A DNA stretch of 64,000 nt from Longispora albida DSM 44784 (GTDB lineage: Bacteria; Actinomycetota; Actinomycetes; Mycobacteriales; Micromonosporaceae): contig NZ_KB903839.1 in assembly GCF_000379825.1 (NCBI RefSeq), forward strand, positions 159,110-223,109. Reading direction: 5' to 3'. Under the pieces are notes generated by a model, which was given only the letters and a program-made list of their open reading frames with translations, did not search any database and was not told the origin of the DNA. Both the position numbers and the translations under genes were made by a program. Positions 8,422 to 16,491 of this stretch are shown one piece after another (within the stretch, counting starts at the first letter, position 1; each line of letters opens with the position of its first letter).

Positions 8422-9159
8422 CTAGGACACCAGCAGCCAGGCGAGCAGGTAGCCGCCCGAATTTGTCGCGGTGTGCAGCAGAATCGGCGCCAGCAGGCCC
8501 CGGCCGGCGTGACGCCAAGCTGACAGGAAGATCCCGGCGCCCATCGCGGCGAGCATGGCCGCGACCGGCGCGATCACGGCCCCGGTCGAGCCGAGCAGGT
8601 CGTGGACAGCCTGGTTGCGCTGGGCGAGGTGCAGGGCCGGGAAGAAATGCCAGAGCCCGAACATTGCGCTCGCCGCCAGTACCGGGCGCCAGCGCCACTC
8701 GCCGTGCCGCGCGCCGAACAGCGCGGGCAGGACGCCACGGAAGGCCACTTCCTCCAGCAGTACCGTGCCGAAGGGAACCCGGATCAGCATCGCCCAGGCC
8801 ACGGCGCCGGCGGTCAGCCCTGCGGCCCGCGAGTCGCGGAACGCCGCCTGGGTCTCGGGGAGGGCCATGCCGACCGCGTACACGGCGGCGACCCCGGCCA
8901 CGCCGAGTGCCGCGACGAGAGCCGTACGGCGGGTGATCGTGAGGCCGAGCGTGCGCGGTGTGAAGCCGGCGGCGAGGGCCATCGCGATGAGGAGGAGTGC
9001 GGCCGCCGAGTTCCACAGGGGGTAGGCCCAGGACGGCAGGTAGAAGGCGACCATCAATGCCGTCGCGGCGAGGAGCGCTGCCGATCCGGCCACAGCGGAG
9101 CGGACGCGCAGCCTGGCCGGGGTTGTGAGCTGCGCCTCTTCGCGTACGAGAAGGTCCAT
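8422..9159 (-). CDS. CPBP family intramembrane metalloprotease
   Basis: The chosen start is ATG 9159 (MDLLVREEAQL), giving 245 residues and about seven membrane helices. Signature motifs of the CPBP (CaaX/Rce1-type abortive infection) family are present: EEVAFRG, matching EExxxR, at about residues 140-146; a downstream FGLWHF with the second metal-ligand His; and LLHTATN with the third. Such proteins are membrane glutamyl proteases, in some cases processing prenylated or leaderless peptides; the substrate here is unknown. No Shine-Dalgarno sequence precedes the start. A TATCGT -10-like hexamer lies 11 nt upstream, so the leader is very short. The gene is divergent from the acyltransferase. 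Confidence 0.88.
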   Translation of the reverse strand: MDLLVREEAQLTTPARLRVRSAVAGSAALLAATALMVAFYLPSWAYPLWNSAAALLLIAMALAAGFTPRTLGLTITRRTALVAALGVAGVAAVYAVGMALPETQAAFRDSRAAGLTAGAVAWAMLIRVPFGTVLLEEVAFRGVLPALFGARHGEWRWRPVLAASAMFGLWHFFPALHLAQRNQAVHDLLGSTGAVIAPVAAMLAAMGAGIFLSAWRHAGRGLLAPILLHTATNSGGYLLAWLLVS

Positions 9160-9205
9160 ACTAGGGGGCAACGATACCGGCGGATGCGGCGGAAGTGAGG
9201 GCGCA

Positions 9206-10321
9206 GTGGCGACGGACACCCGGGCTGAGCGCAATCGTTACGTCGACTTCCTGCGCGGGTTCAGCCTGGTTGTGGTGGTGGTCTGGCACTGGGCCTTCAC
9301 GATCATCCGGTGGCGGGCCGACGGGCCGCACGCGACCAGCCCGCTGCGCTTCACCACCGGGATGTGGATCCTCACCTGGCTGTTCCAGGTCATGCCGCTG
9401 TTCTTCTACATCGGCGGCTTCGTGCACCTGCGGTCGTGGGAGCGGGCCAGGGAACGCGGTACCGGACTGGCGGTCTTCGTCTGGCGGCGGATCAAGCAGC
9501 TCGCGATCCCCTCGCTGGCCCTGCTGCTGACCTGGGTCGCGCTCGGCCTGGCGCTGGAGGGCGCGTACGGCCTGACCTGGATCAAGCAGGCGGTCAAGCT
9601 GGTGGTGAGCCCGCTGTGGTTCATCGGGGTGTACCTGATGCTGGTCACCCTGCTGCCGGTCGCGCTGTGGCTGCACCGCCGGTTCGGCTCGCTGACCCTG
9701 GTGTGGCTGGCTGGCCTGGCGATGATGATGGACATCCTGCGCTTCAACTACGGCCAGTCGTGGGCTGGCTGGGCCAACCTCGTCATCGTCTGGGGCCTGG
9801 CCCACCAGGCCGGGTTCTTCTACCAGCGGGTCGTGGCGGCGCCGAGGCGTTCCGACTGGGTCCTGCTGTGGATCGGCCTGTTCGGCCTGATGGGGCTGGT
9901 GTTCTCCGGCCTGTACCCGGGCTCGATGGTCGGCGTCCCCGGCGACAAGTGGTCGAACATGGCCCCGCCGACCTTCGTGATCGTGGCGCTGCTGCTGTTC
10001 CAGATGGGCGTGGTCGAGGTCGCCAGGCCCCGGATGGAGTCCCTGCTGACCAGGTCGCGCTGGCAGGCCTTCACCGAGATGATGAGCCGGTTCGCCCTGC
10101 CGCTGTTCCTCTTCCACACCACCGGCATGGCGATCTCGCGGTTCATCGGGTGGCTGGTCTTCGACCAGAAGATCGACGACCGGGTGCCCCCGGACGTGGT
10201 CTGGTGGCTCTACCGGCCGCTGGCCATCATCGGCCCGCTGATCTGCACCCTGCCGGTGATCTGGCTCTTCGGCCGGCGCTGGGTCCGCAAACCCGTGCCG
10301 GTCACCGAAGCGGCCGGCTGA
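9206..10321 (+). CDS. Acyltransferase-3 family membrane protein
   Basis: The start is GTG 9206 (VATDTRAERNRYVDFLRGF), with purine-rich GGAAGTGAGG just upstream; the longer frame overlaps the divergent protease gene. The 371-residue protein has about ten hydrophobic helices and the family's N-terminal NRYVDFLRGFS motif, followed by VVWHWAF with the conserved His that in this family is needed for acyl transfer. These enzymes O-acylate exported sugars, lipids or antibiotics at the membrane. No biosynthetic neighbours hint at its acceptor. Confidence 0.88.
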   Translation: MATDTRAERNRYVDFLRGFSLVVVVVWHWAFTIIRWRADGPHATSPLRFTTGMWILTWLFQVMPLFFYIGGFVHLRSWERARERGTGLAVFVWRRIKQLAIPSLALLLTWVALGLALEGAYGLTWIKQAVKLVVSPLWFIGVYLMLVTLLPVALWLHRRFGSLTLVWLAGLAMMMDILRFNYGQSWAGWANLVIVWGLAHQAGFFYQRVVAAPRRSDWVLLWIGLFGLMGLVFSGLYPGSMVGVPGDKWSNMAPPTFVIVALLLFQMGVVEVARPRMESLLTRSRWQAFTEMMSRFALPLFLFHTTGMAISRFIGWLVFDQKIDDRVPPDVVWWLYRPLAIIGPLICTLPVIWLFGRRWVRKPVPVTEAAG

Positions 10322-10325
10322 CTCG

Positions 10326-10973
10326 CTAGTTGAGGGATGCGGTGGCCAGCTTCGCGCTGAACCCGACGAACAGCGCGCCTGCGCCGGAGGTCAGCCCGGC
10401 GGCCAGCTTCCGGCGGCGGCGGAAGTGCGTGGCCAGCAGCGTGCCCGAGAAGATCAGCGTGCTCAGGTAGGCGAAGCTGAACAGCTGGACCACGGCACCG
10501 AGCACGAGGAACGACAGGGCCGGGTGCGCGTAACCCGGGTCGACGAACTGGATGAAGAACGAGACGAAGAACAGGATCGCCTTCGGGTTGAGCAGGCTGA
10601 TCGTCAGCGCCTTGCGGAACGGCCTCGGTGACTCCAGCTCCGGCTCGGCGGCCTCCGACTCCGCCGCCGGCGTCCGCCACGACTTGATCGCGCCCCACAG
10701 CATCCGCAGCCCGATGTACGCCAGGTACCCGGCGCCGGCGTACTTGATCACCATGAAGGCGGCCGGCACGGCACGGAGCAGCGAGGCCACCCCGGCCGCG
10801 GACAGCACCATCAGCACCGTGTCGCCGGCGAACACGCCGCACGCCGCCCGGTACCCGGCCTTGACGCCGTGCCTGGCGGCCGTGGTCAGCACGTAGAGCG
10901 AGTTGGGGCCGGGGAGCAGGACGATCAGGAACGTGCCGAGGACATATGTCCAGAAGTCGGTGACACCCAACAC
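10326..10973 (-). CDS. LysE family amino-acid exporter
   Basis: The start is GTG 10973 (VLGVTDFWTYVLGTF), with a strong GGAGG about 7 nt upstream. The 215-residue protein has six hydrophobic helices and the family hallmark LLPGPNSLYVLTTAARHG at about residues 18-35. LysE/RhtB proteins export amino acids or their derivatives. Its first 49 bp lie inside the 3' end of the upstream PNPOx-GNAT gene, so the two are co-transcribed and probably coupled. The substrate cannot be told. Confidence 0.88.
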   Translation of the reverse strand: MLGVTDFWTYVLGTFLIVLLPGPNSLYVLTTAARHGVKAGYRAACGVFAGDTVLMVLSAAGVASLLRAVPAAFMVIKYAGAGYLAYIGLRMLWGAIKSWRTPAAESEAAEPELESPRPFRKALTISLLNPKAILFFVSFFIQFVDPGYAHPALSFLVLGAVVQLFSFAYLSTLIFSGTLLATHFRRRRKLAAGLTSGAGALFVGFSAKLATASLN

Positions 10974-12157
10974 AGCGACTCCTCCATCCGAGCGCGCGCG
11001 GCTGGCCACTCGGCGGCGGTCATGCCATAGAGATACGTGTCCCGCATCGTCCCGTCCGGCCGGATCCTGTGGTTACGGATGACGCCTTCGAGCGTGGCGC
11101 CGAGCCGTTCGATCGCGGCCTGCGACCTGGTGTTCATGCGGTCGGTGTGCCACGTTACCCGCAGCGCGCCCAGGTCGTCGAACGCTCTTGTGAGGAGCAG
11201 GTACTTCGATTCGCTGTTGACGCCCGAGCGCCACCACGGCTTGCCGATCCAGGTGTACCCGATGCCGAGCGAGCGGTTCGCCTCGTCGATCTCGTAGAAG
11301 GAGGTCGTGCCGATGACCCGGCCGGTCGCCGTGTCGATCTGCGCCCACGGCACCCGGTCGGCTGTCGTCAGCGCCGCCCGGATCACCGCGGCCATGCCGT
11401 CGGGAGTGGACGGTCGCGGGGTCGACAGCCACGACCACACGTCGTCGTCCTGGCTCGACTCGAACAGCTCCTGCGCGTGGGCCGGGGACAGCGGCTCCAG
11501 CCGGACCTTCTCGCCTTCGAGTACCTCGGGGAACAGCCAGGGGCTGCGGGCCAGGTAGGAGGGCTGTGGCTCGGTGCCGTGAGGAACCGGTACACCCCGC
11601 ACTGTGGACATGGGCAGCACGCCGGACCAGAACGGGAGAGCCAGATCCTCGTCGTCGTCCATCGGGCCGCCGGCCCTGGCCTTGATCGTGGCCTCGGTCA
11701 GGTCGATGGCGAGCAGGGAGGTCTGGGCGAGTTCCTTGTCGTTCGCCGGGCGGGCGTCGGCGGACCGGCCAGCCGCGATCTTGTCGACGAAGGCCGCGAG
11801 CACGGTGTCGCGCTCGACCGGATCGGTGACGACCCTGGCCGCGCCGTGCACGACAACGGACCGGTAGTTGGCGGTGTGGTGGAACTGGGACTTCGCCAGC
11901 ACCAGCCCGTCGAGCAGCGTGACGCTCAGGCACAGGCGCAGCTCACCATCGCGGGCCCCGAGCCCGAACCGGCCGCCGGTCGACCCGTGCACGTACACGT
12001 GCTCGCCGACCCGGACGTGGAACATCGGGAGCACGCGGGGCTCCCCGTCCACGACCATCCCGATGTGGGCGACGTAGCCCTCGTCGAGCACCTGGTGCAG
12101 CACCGTGCGGTCGTCGGTGAACCGGATCGAGCGCCGGAGGGGAGTGGTGCGGCTCAT
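10925..12157 (-). CDS. Fusion of pyridoxamine-phosphate-oxidase-like and GNAT domains
   Basis: The start is ATG 12157, with GGCGGAG at the proper distance. The 410-residue protein joins two domains. Residues about 1-205 are a flavin/split-barrel PNPOx-like domain (opening with RSIRFTDDRTVLHQVLDEGYVAHIG, with HVYVHGSTGG and FHHTANYRSVVVHG), probably binding FMN or F420. Residues about 215-395 are a RimJ-type GNAT acetyltransferase with the LGIGYTWIGKPWW and NTRSQAAIERLGA motifs. The fusion is known in actinobacteria but its reaction is not. A divergent MocR regulator and a downstream LysE exporter suggest a small amino-acid or vitamin-B6-responsive unit. Confidence 0.85.
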   Translation of the reverse strand: MSRTTPLRRSIRFTDDRTVLHQVLDEGYVAHIGMVVDGEPRVLPMFHVRVGEHVYVHGSTGGRFGLGARDGELRLCLSVTLLDGLVLAKSQFHHTANYRSVVVHGAARVVTDPVERDTVLAAFVDKIAAGRSADARPANDKELAQTSLLAIDLTEATIKARAGGPMDDDEDLALPFWSGVLPMSTVRGVPVPHGTEPQPSYLARSPWLFPEVLEGEKVRLEPLSPAHAQELFESSQDDDVWSWLSTPRPSTPDGMAAVIRAALTTADRVPWAQIDTATGRVIGTTSFYEIDEANRSLGIGYTWIGKPWWRSGVNSESKYLLLTRAFDDLGALRVTWHTDRMNTRSQAAIERLGATLEGVIRNHRIRPDGTMRDTYLYGMTAAEWPAARARMEESLCWVSPTSGHMSSARS

Positions 12158-12169
12158 TTGACTCCGCCT

Positions 12170-12204
12170 TTGTTCTAGTACAAACTGTTGACTGTGCCAG
12201 TACA
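12170..12204. promoter_or_regulatory. Candidate MocR operator between divergent genes
   Basis: The 36-bp gap between the two start codons contains the near-palindrome TTGTTCTAGTACAA (12170-12183). The hexamer AGTACA occurs at 12177 and again at 12199, two helical turns apart. MocR regulators typically bind direct repeats in the spacer of divergent genes, which fits. No binding evidence exists here. Confidence 0.45.
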
Positions 12205-13519
12205 TTATCAGCTCACCGGGCGGTCAGCGAGTGCCATCTCGGCCAGCGTCGAGGCGGGCATCCGCACGGGCGGGCTCCCGCCGGGCAGCCCGCTGCCGCC
12301 GATCCGCACCCTCGCCGCCGAGCTGGGAGTCAGCCCGGCGACGGTCGCGTCCGCGTACACGGCACTGCGGCAGCGCGGGCTGCTGGAGAGCGCCGGCCGG
12401 GCTGGCACGCGGGTCAGGGAAAGGCCTGCGGTCAGTTTCCGGAGCGCCGAGCTGCTCGCGGTACCGGAGAATGCTGTTGATCTGTCGTCCGGAGCGCCTG
12501 CGCTGGACCGGCTGCCGCGGCTCGCCCCGATCCTGGCCAGCCTCGATCCGGCCCCGGTCAGCTACCGCGACGCCGGGGTGCTGCCGGAGCTGGCCGCGAT
12601 GGCGCGTGACCGGCTCGCCGCCGAGGACATTCCCGCCACCGAGATCGTGCTGACCAGTGGCGCGCTGGACGGGATCGAGAGGCTGCTCGGCGCGTATGTC
12701 GCCCCCGGTGACGCGGTCGGCATCGAGGATCCGGGCTGGGCCAACGCGATCGACCTGGTCGCGGCGATGGGCCTGCGCGCGGTGCCGATGCCGGTCGACG
12801 AGCACGGTCCGACGCTGGAAGGCGTGACGGCGGCGCTGGCGGCAGGCGTCCGGGCGGTCATCATCACGACCCGCGCGCACAACCCGACCGGCGCGGCCCT
12901 CAGCCCGGAACGCTCGGCGGCACTGCGGGTCCTGCTCGCGGCGCACCCCGACGTGCTGGTAATCGAGGACGATCACTGCGGAGACCTGGCGGAAGTCCCG
13001 CTGTACCCGCTCGCCGGGCTCACCCCGGCCTGGGCGTACATCCGGTCGGTCTCGAAGGCCTACGGTCCCGACCTGCGGCTCGCCGTCGTCACCGGCGACC
13101 CGGTGACCGCCGGGCGGGTGGCCGGGCGCCAGAGATTCGGCGCCGGGTGGGTCTCGACGATCCTCCAGCACGCTGTCCTGCGCATGTGGTCATCGTCCGA
13201 AGTGGCAGATCAAGTGCGCACAACCAGTGAGGTGTACCGGGCGCGCCGCGAAGCCCTCATCGCCGCCCTCGCCGGGCACGGGCTGCACGCCACCGGCCGC
13301 AGCGGCATCAACGTCTGGGTACCGGTACCCGACGAGACCGTCGCCGTCGCCCGCCTCCGCGACCTGGGCTGGGCTGTCGCGCCCGGCGCCGCGTACCGGC
13401 TCGCCAGCCCGCCAGCCCTGCGGATCACGATCAGCACCCTCGGGGCGGAGCAGGTCGGTCCACTGGCCGAGGCGATCTTCACGGCTGCGGCCCAGGTACC
13501 GGGCCGGGGCCGGGTCTGA
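12194..13519 (+). CDS. MocR family regulator (GntR wHTH plus aminotransferase fold)
   Basis: The preferred start is GTG 12194 (VPVHYQLTGRSASAIS); a TTG 6 nt upstream is also possible. The 441-residue protein has a GntR winged helix (residues about 5-72, with PLPPIRTLAAELGVSPATVASAYTALR) linked to a class-I aminotransferase fold. The PLP lysine lies in SVSKAYGPDLRLAVVTGD. MocR proteins sense PLP or an amino-acid adduct and regulate vitamin B6, GABA or amino-acid genes. It is divergent from the PNPOx-GNAT fusion, its probable target. Confidence 0.92.
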   Translation: MPVHYQLTGRSASAISASVEAGIRTGGLPPGSPLPPIRTLAAELGVSPATVASAYTALRQRGLLESAGRAGTRVRERPAVSFRSAELLAVPENAVDLSSGAPALDRLPRLAPILASLDPAPVSYRDAGVLPELAAMARDRLAAEDIPATEIVLTSGALDGIERLLGAYVAPGDAVGIEDPGWANAIDLVAAMGLRAVPMPVDEHGPTLEGVTAALAAGVRAVIITTRAHNPTGAALSPERSAALRVLLAAHPDVLVIEDDHCGDLAEVPLYPLAGLTPAWAYIRSVSKAYGPDLRLAVVTGDPVTAGRVAGRQRFGAGWVSTILQHAVLRMWSSSEVADQVRTTSEVYRARREALIAALAGHGLHATGRSGINVWVPVPDETVAVARLRDLGWAVAPGAAYRLASPPALRITISTLGAEQVGPLAEAIFTAAAQVPGRGRV

Positions 13520-13608
13520 CTGCCGGTTCCCTGCCCCGTTTCCCGGCCTGTTTCTCTTCCCCGACCATGATCGCGGAGCGGGGCGGTGGCTGTGCGAGGA
13601 TCGCTCAT

Positions 13609-14874
13609 GTGGATGTCCCCCGGATCCAGCGGCGTACACTGACCCTCCTCATGATCACGCAGGTGATCGGCGGGGTCGGTGTCGCGATCGGTATCGCCGT
13701 CGGCGCGCTTCTCACCAAGCAGATCACCGGCAGCCCCGGGCTCTCCGGCCTGGCCCAGAGCTCCGCCGTGGTCGGCGGTGCGCTGCTGGCGATCCCGGTG
13801 ACCCGGCTGATGACCAGGTCCGGGCGCCGTCCCGGCCTCATGCTGGCGTACGCGGTGGGTGTCGCGGGGGCGCTCCTGATCGTCGCGGCCGCCGCCACCG
13901 GGTCCTCGCTGCTGGCCTTCGCCGGTATGTTCTGCTTCGGCGGGGGTACCGCGGCGAACCTCCAGGCCCGTTACGCCGCAGTGGACCTGGCCGAGCCCGC
14001 CCGGCGCGGCTGGCAGCTGTCCATTGTGGTCTGGGCGACCACCGTCGGCTCGGTGGCCGGGCCGAACCTGGCCGCGCCAGCAGACCGGCTCGTCCGCAGC
14101 TACTGGAGCGGGATGCCGGACATGGCCGGCCCGTTCGTGTTCAGCGCGCTCGCGTTCGGCATCGCTGGCCTCGTGCTCTGGCTGCTGCTCCGCCCCGACC
14201 CGCTGCTGCTGTCCCGCGAGCTCGCCGGCGCTCCGGCGGCGGCCACCGGCAAGAAGGCCGGGATGCGGGTCGCCTTCCGGCTGGTGATGGGCATCCCCGG
14301 TGCCCGGCTGGGCCTCGCCTCGGCGGCGATCGGCCACCTCGTGATGGTCGGCGTCATGTCGATGACCCCGATCTACATCGAGCAGGGCCCCGGCCACTCC
14401 CACGCCGACGTCCTGAACATCGTCGGCATCGTCCTGAGCATCCACATCGCCGGCATGTACGCGCTGAGCCCCATCGTCGGCTGGGCCACCGACAAGCTCG
14501 GCCGGCGTCCCGTGGTGATCACCGGCATCGGGCTGCTCCTCGCGGCCTGCGCCGTGTCCGGTACCGCCGACCACGGCACCCCGCAGCTCGCCGTCGGCCT
14601 GGGTCTGCTCGGCCTCGGCTGGTCCTGCACGATGATCTCCGGTTCGACCCTGCTCGCCGAGTCCGTGCCGCTGGAACAGCGCCCGGTCGCCCAGGGCCTG
14701 TCCGACCTGACGATGGGGCTGGCGGGAGCCGGGGCCGGTGCGCTGGCGGGGCTCGTGGTGCAGATCGCCGGATACCCGATCCTGACCCTGCTCGCGGCGG
14801 TCTGCGCGATCCCGGTACTCGGACTGGCCCTGCGCGGCGCCGGCCGCCCGGACCCGGTGCCCTCGGAGCGCTGA
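13609..14874 (+). CDS. MFS transporter
   Basis: The start GTG 13609 (VDVPRIQRRTLTLLM) has GAGGA 8 nt upstream (13596-13600). The 421-residue protein has about twelve hydrophobic helices in two halves, with the MFS loop 2-3 motif (TRLMTRSGRRPGLMLAY) and its counterpart in the second half (GWATDKLGRRPVVITG). It is probably a drug or metabolite exporter. It stands alone downstream of the MocR gene. Confidence 0.9.
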   Translation: MDVPRIQRRTLTLLMITQVIGGVGVAIGIAVGALLTKQITGSPGLSGLAQSSAVVGGALLAIPVTRLMTRSGRRPGLMLAYAVGVAGALLIVAAAATGSSLLAFAGMFCFGGGTAANLQARYAAVDLAEPARRGWQLSIVVWATTVGSVAGPNLAAPADRLVRSYWSGMPDMAGPFVFSALAFGIAGLVLWLLLRPDPLLLSRELAGAPAAATGKKAGMRVAFRLVMGIPGARLGLASAAIGHLVMVGVMSMTPIYIEQGPGHSHADVLNIVGIVLSIHIAGMYALSPIVGWATDKLGRRPVVITGIGLLLAACAVSGTADHGTPQLAVGLGLLGLGWSCTMISGSTLLAESVPLEQRPVAQGLSDLTMGLAGAGAGALAGLVVQIAGYPILTLLAAVCAIPVLGLALRGAGRPDPVPSER

Positions 14875-14932
14875 GCTTCAGGCCAGGCCTGCTCGTCCGG
14901 AGCGCTGAGCCGGGGCGGCGGTGGGGTCCCAC

Positions 14933-14938
14933 TACTAT
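14933..14938 (+). promoter_or_regulatory. Leaderless -10 element (TACTAT) of the DUF3046 gene
   Basis: TACTAT is followed by exactly 6 nt and then GTG, so transcription should begin at or next to the start codon. Confidence 0.55.
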
Positions 14939-14944
14939 GGCCGG

Positions 14945-15145
14945 GTGAGACTCACCGACTTCTGGCAGCGGCTGGAGCTGGCTTTCGGAGCCGGGTACGC
15001 CGAGAGCGTCGCCACCGACCAGACCCTGACGGAGCTGGGCGGTCGCACGATCCGCGAGGCGCTGGCCTCCGGCGCGGAGACCGTGACGGTGTGGCGGGCG
15101 GTCGTCCGGGCGTACCCGGACAGGATCCCGGCGAGGCTGCGCTGA
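14945..15145 (+). CDS. DUF3046 family small protein
   Basis: This 66-residue protein (VRLTDFWQRLELAFGAGYAES) is the DUF3046 family, which sits directly upstream of recA in many actinobacteria. It is predicted soluble and helical, with the conserved WQRLE and TVWRAVV segments; its function is unknown. The start is fixed by the leaderless-type TACTAT located 6 nt before GTG 14945; the further-upstream ATG would include poorly conserved residues. Confidence 0.85.
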   Translation: MRLTDFWQRLELAFGAGYAESVATDQTLTELGGRTIREALASGAETVTVWRAVVRAYPDRIPARLR

Positions 15146-15238
15146 GCCCCGGTCCGCCCCCGCACTGACCACCGCTCCCTCCTGCCCTGATCTTGTGCCA
15201 TTTTGCCGAGTTGTATGTACGCCTTTGCCGGATTTGTT

Positions 15239-15257
15239 ATCACCTGTTCTAGGTGAT
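15239..15257. promoter_or_regulatory. Inverted repeat upstream of the recA promoters
   Basis: ATCACCT and AGGTGAT form a perfect 7-bp inverted repeat around GTTCT. It lies 15 bp upstream of the recA -35, so it could be an activator site or the terminator of the DUF3046 gene. There is no T-run. Confidence 0.35.
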
Positions 15258-15271
15258 CTCCGTGTTGCGAC

Positions 15272-15299
15272 TTGAATAGAACACGTGTACGGCTATTGT
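15272..15299 (+). promoter_or_regulatory. recA promoter P1 with LexA-type SOS box
   Basis: TTGAAT (15272-15277), a 16-nt spacer and TATTGT (15294-15299) form a good housekeeping promoter. Inside the spacer, AGAACACGTGTACG (15278-15291) matches the Gram-positive SOS box core GAAC-N4-GTTC with one mismatch. LexA bound there would block RNA polymerase. Confidence 0.7.
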
Positions 15300-15334
15300 G
15301 CTTACTCGTGGCAGGTGGGTGTCGGGCGGAAAAC

Positions 15335-15356
15335 TGTCAGACCCTCCGCTTACGGT
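15335..15356 (+). promoter_or_regulatory. recA promoter P2, PafBC (RecA-NDp) type
   Basis: TGTCAGAC (15335-15342), exactly 8 nt, then TACGGT (15351-15356). The published mycobacterial PafBC motif is TGTCRGTG-N8-TANNNT; six of eight bases of the first block, the spacing and the -10 all match. This is the LexA-independent DNA-damage promoter of actinobacterial recA. The leader would be about 50 nt. Confidence 0.6.
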
Positions 15357-15411
15357 GTCAGGCGTGAACAAGCGAGCGACCGCGAAGACGGCGAATACAG
15401 GGGTGACGGCG

Positions 15412-16455
15412 ATGGCAGCAGGCCAGGATCGGGAGAAGGCGCTTGAGCTAGCCCTCGCCCAGATCGACAAGCAGTTCGGCAAGGGCTCGGTGATGCGCCT
15501 GGGCGACCGCACCGCGGCCCCGGTCTCCGTGATCCCCACCGGCTCCATCGCGCTGGATGTCGCACTCGGCATCGGCGGCGTGCCGCGTGGCCGGATCATC
15601 GAGATCTACGGCCCGGAGTCCTCGGGTAAGACCACCCTGACCCTGCACCTGATCGCCAACGCCCAGGCGAACGGCGGCATCGCGGCGTTCATCGACGCCG
15701 AGCACGCCCTCGACCCGGAGTACGCGAAGGCGCTCGGCGTGGACACCGACGCGCTGCTGGTCTCCCAGCCGGACACCGGCGAGCAGGCGCTGGAGATCGC
15801 GGACATGCTGATCCGCTCCGGCGCGATCGACATCATCGTGATCGACTCGGTGGCGGCCCTCGTGCCGCGCGCCGAGATCGAGGGCGAGATGGGCGACAGC
15901 CACGTCGGCCTCCAGGCCCGGCTGATGAGCCAGGCCCTCCGGAAGATCACGGGTGCGCTGAGCACCTCGGGCACCACCGCCATTTTCATCAACCAGCTCC
16001 GCGAGAAGATCGGCGTCATGTTCGGCTCCCCGGAGACCACGACCGGTGGTAAGGCGCTGAAGTTCTACGCCTCCGTCCGGATGGACATCCGCCGGATCGA
16101 GAGCCTGAAGGACGGCACCGACGTCGTCGGTAACCGGACCAGGGTCAAGGTCGTGAAGAACAAGGTCGCCTCGCCGTTCAAGCAGGCGGAGTTCGACATC
16201 ATGTACGGCAAGGGCATCAGCCGCGAGGGCTCCCTGATCGACGTCGGCGTCGAGCAGGGCATCATCCGCAAGTCCGGCGCCTGGTACACGTACGAGGGCG
16301 ACCAGCTCGGCCAGGGCAAGGAGAACGCGCGGAACTTCCTCCGGGAGAACCCGGACGTCGCCGCCGAGATCGAGAAGCGGATCAAGGAGAAGCTGGGCGT
16401 CGGCGCGGTCGTGGACGCCGAGGCCGCCCCGCTGGCCCCGCCGGTCGACTTCTAG
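15412..16455 (+). CDS. recA: Recombinase RecA
   Basis: The start is ATG 15412 ([21 protein letters not shown]), the conserved actinobacterial N-terminus; the frame is open further upstream but covers the promoter. The 347-residue protein shows Walker A GPESSGKT, Walker B ([11 protein letters not shown]) and loop L2 ([19 protein letters not shown]). RecA forms ATP-dependent filaments on single-stranded DNA for strand exchange and stimulates LexA self-cleavage. No intein is present, unlike in M. tuberculosis. recX follows after 36 bp, as usual. Confidence 0.99.
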   Translation: MAAGQDREKALELALAQIDKQFGKGSVMRLGDRTAAPVSVIPTGSIALDVALGIGGVPRGRIIEIYGPESSGKTTLTLHLIANAQANGGIAAFIDAEHALDPEYAKALGVDTDALLVSQPDTGEQALEIADMLIRSGAIDIIVIDSVAALVPRAEIEGEMGDSHVGLQARLMSQALRKITGALSTSGTTAIFINQLREKIGVMFGSPETTTGGKALKFYASVRMDIRRIESLKDGTDVVGNRTRVKVVKNKVASPFKQAEFDIMYGKGISREGSLIDVGVEQGIIRKSGAWYTYEGDQLGQGKENARNFLRENPDVAAEIEKRIKEKLGVGAVVDAEAAPLAPPVDF

Positions 16456-16491
16456 GCCTTCCGGGCACACGTCGCTCGTGTCTGCCACATC

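Noticed and set aside
15180..15200. Shared 11-mer GATCTTGTGCC at about 15190 and 29747
   Set aside because: Two short intergenic matches without flanking similarity; likely chance.
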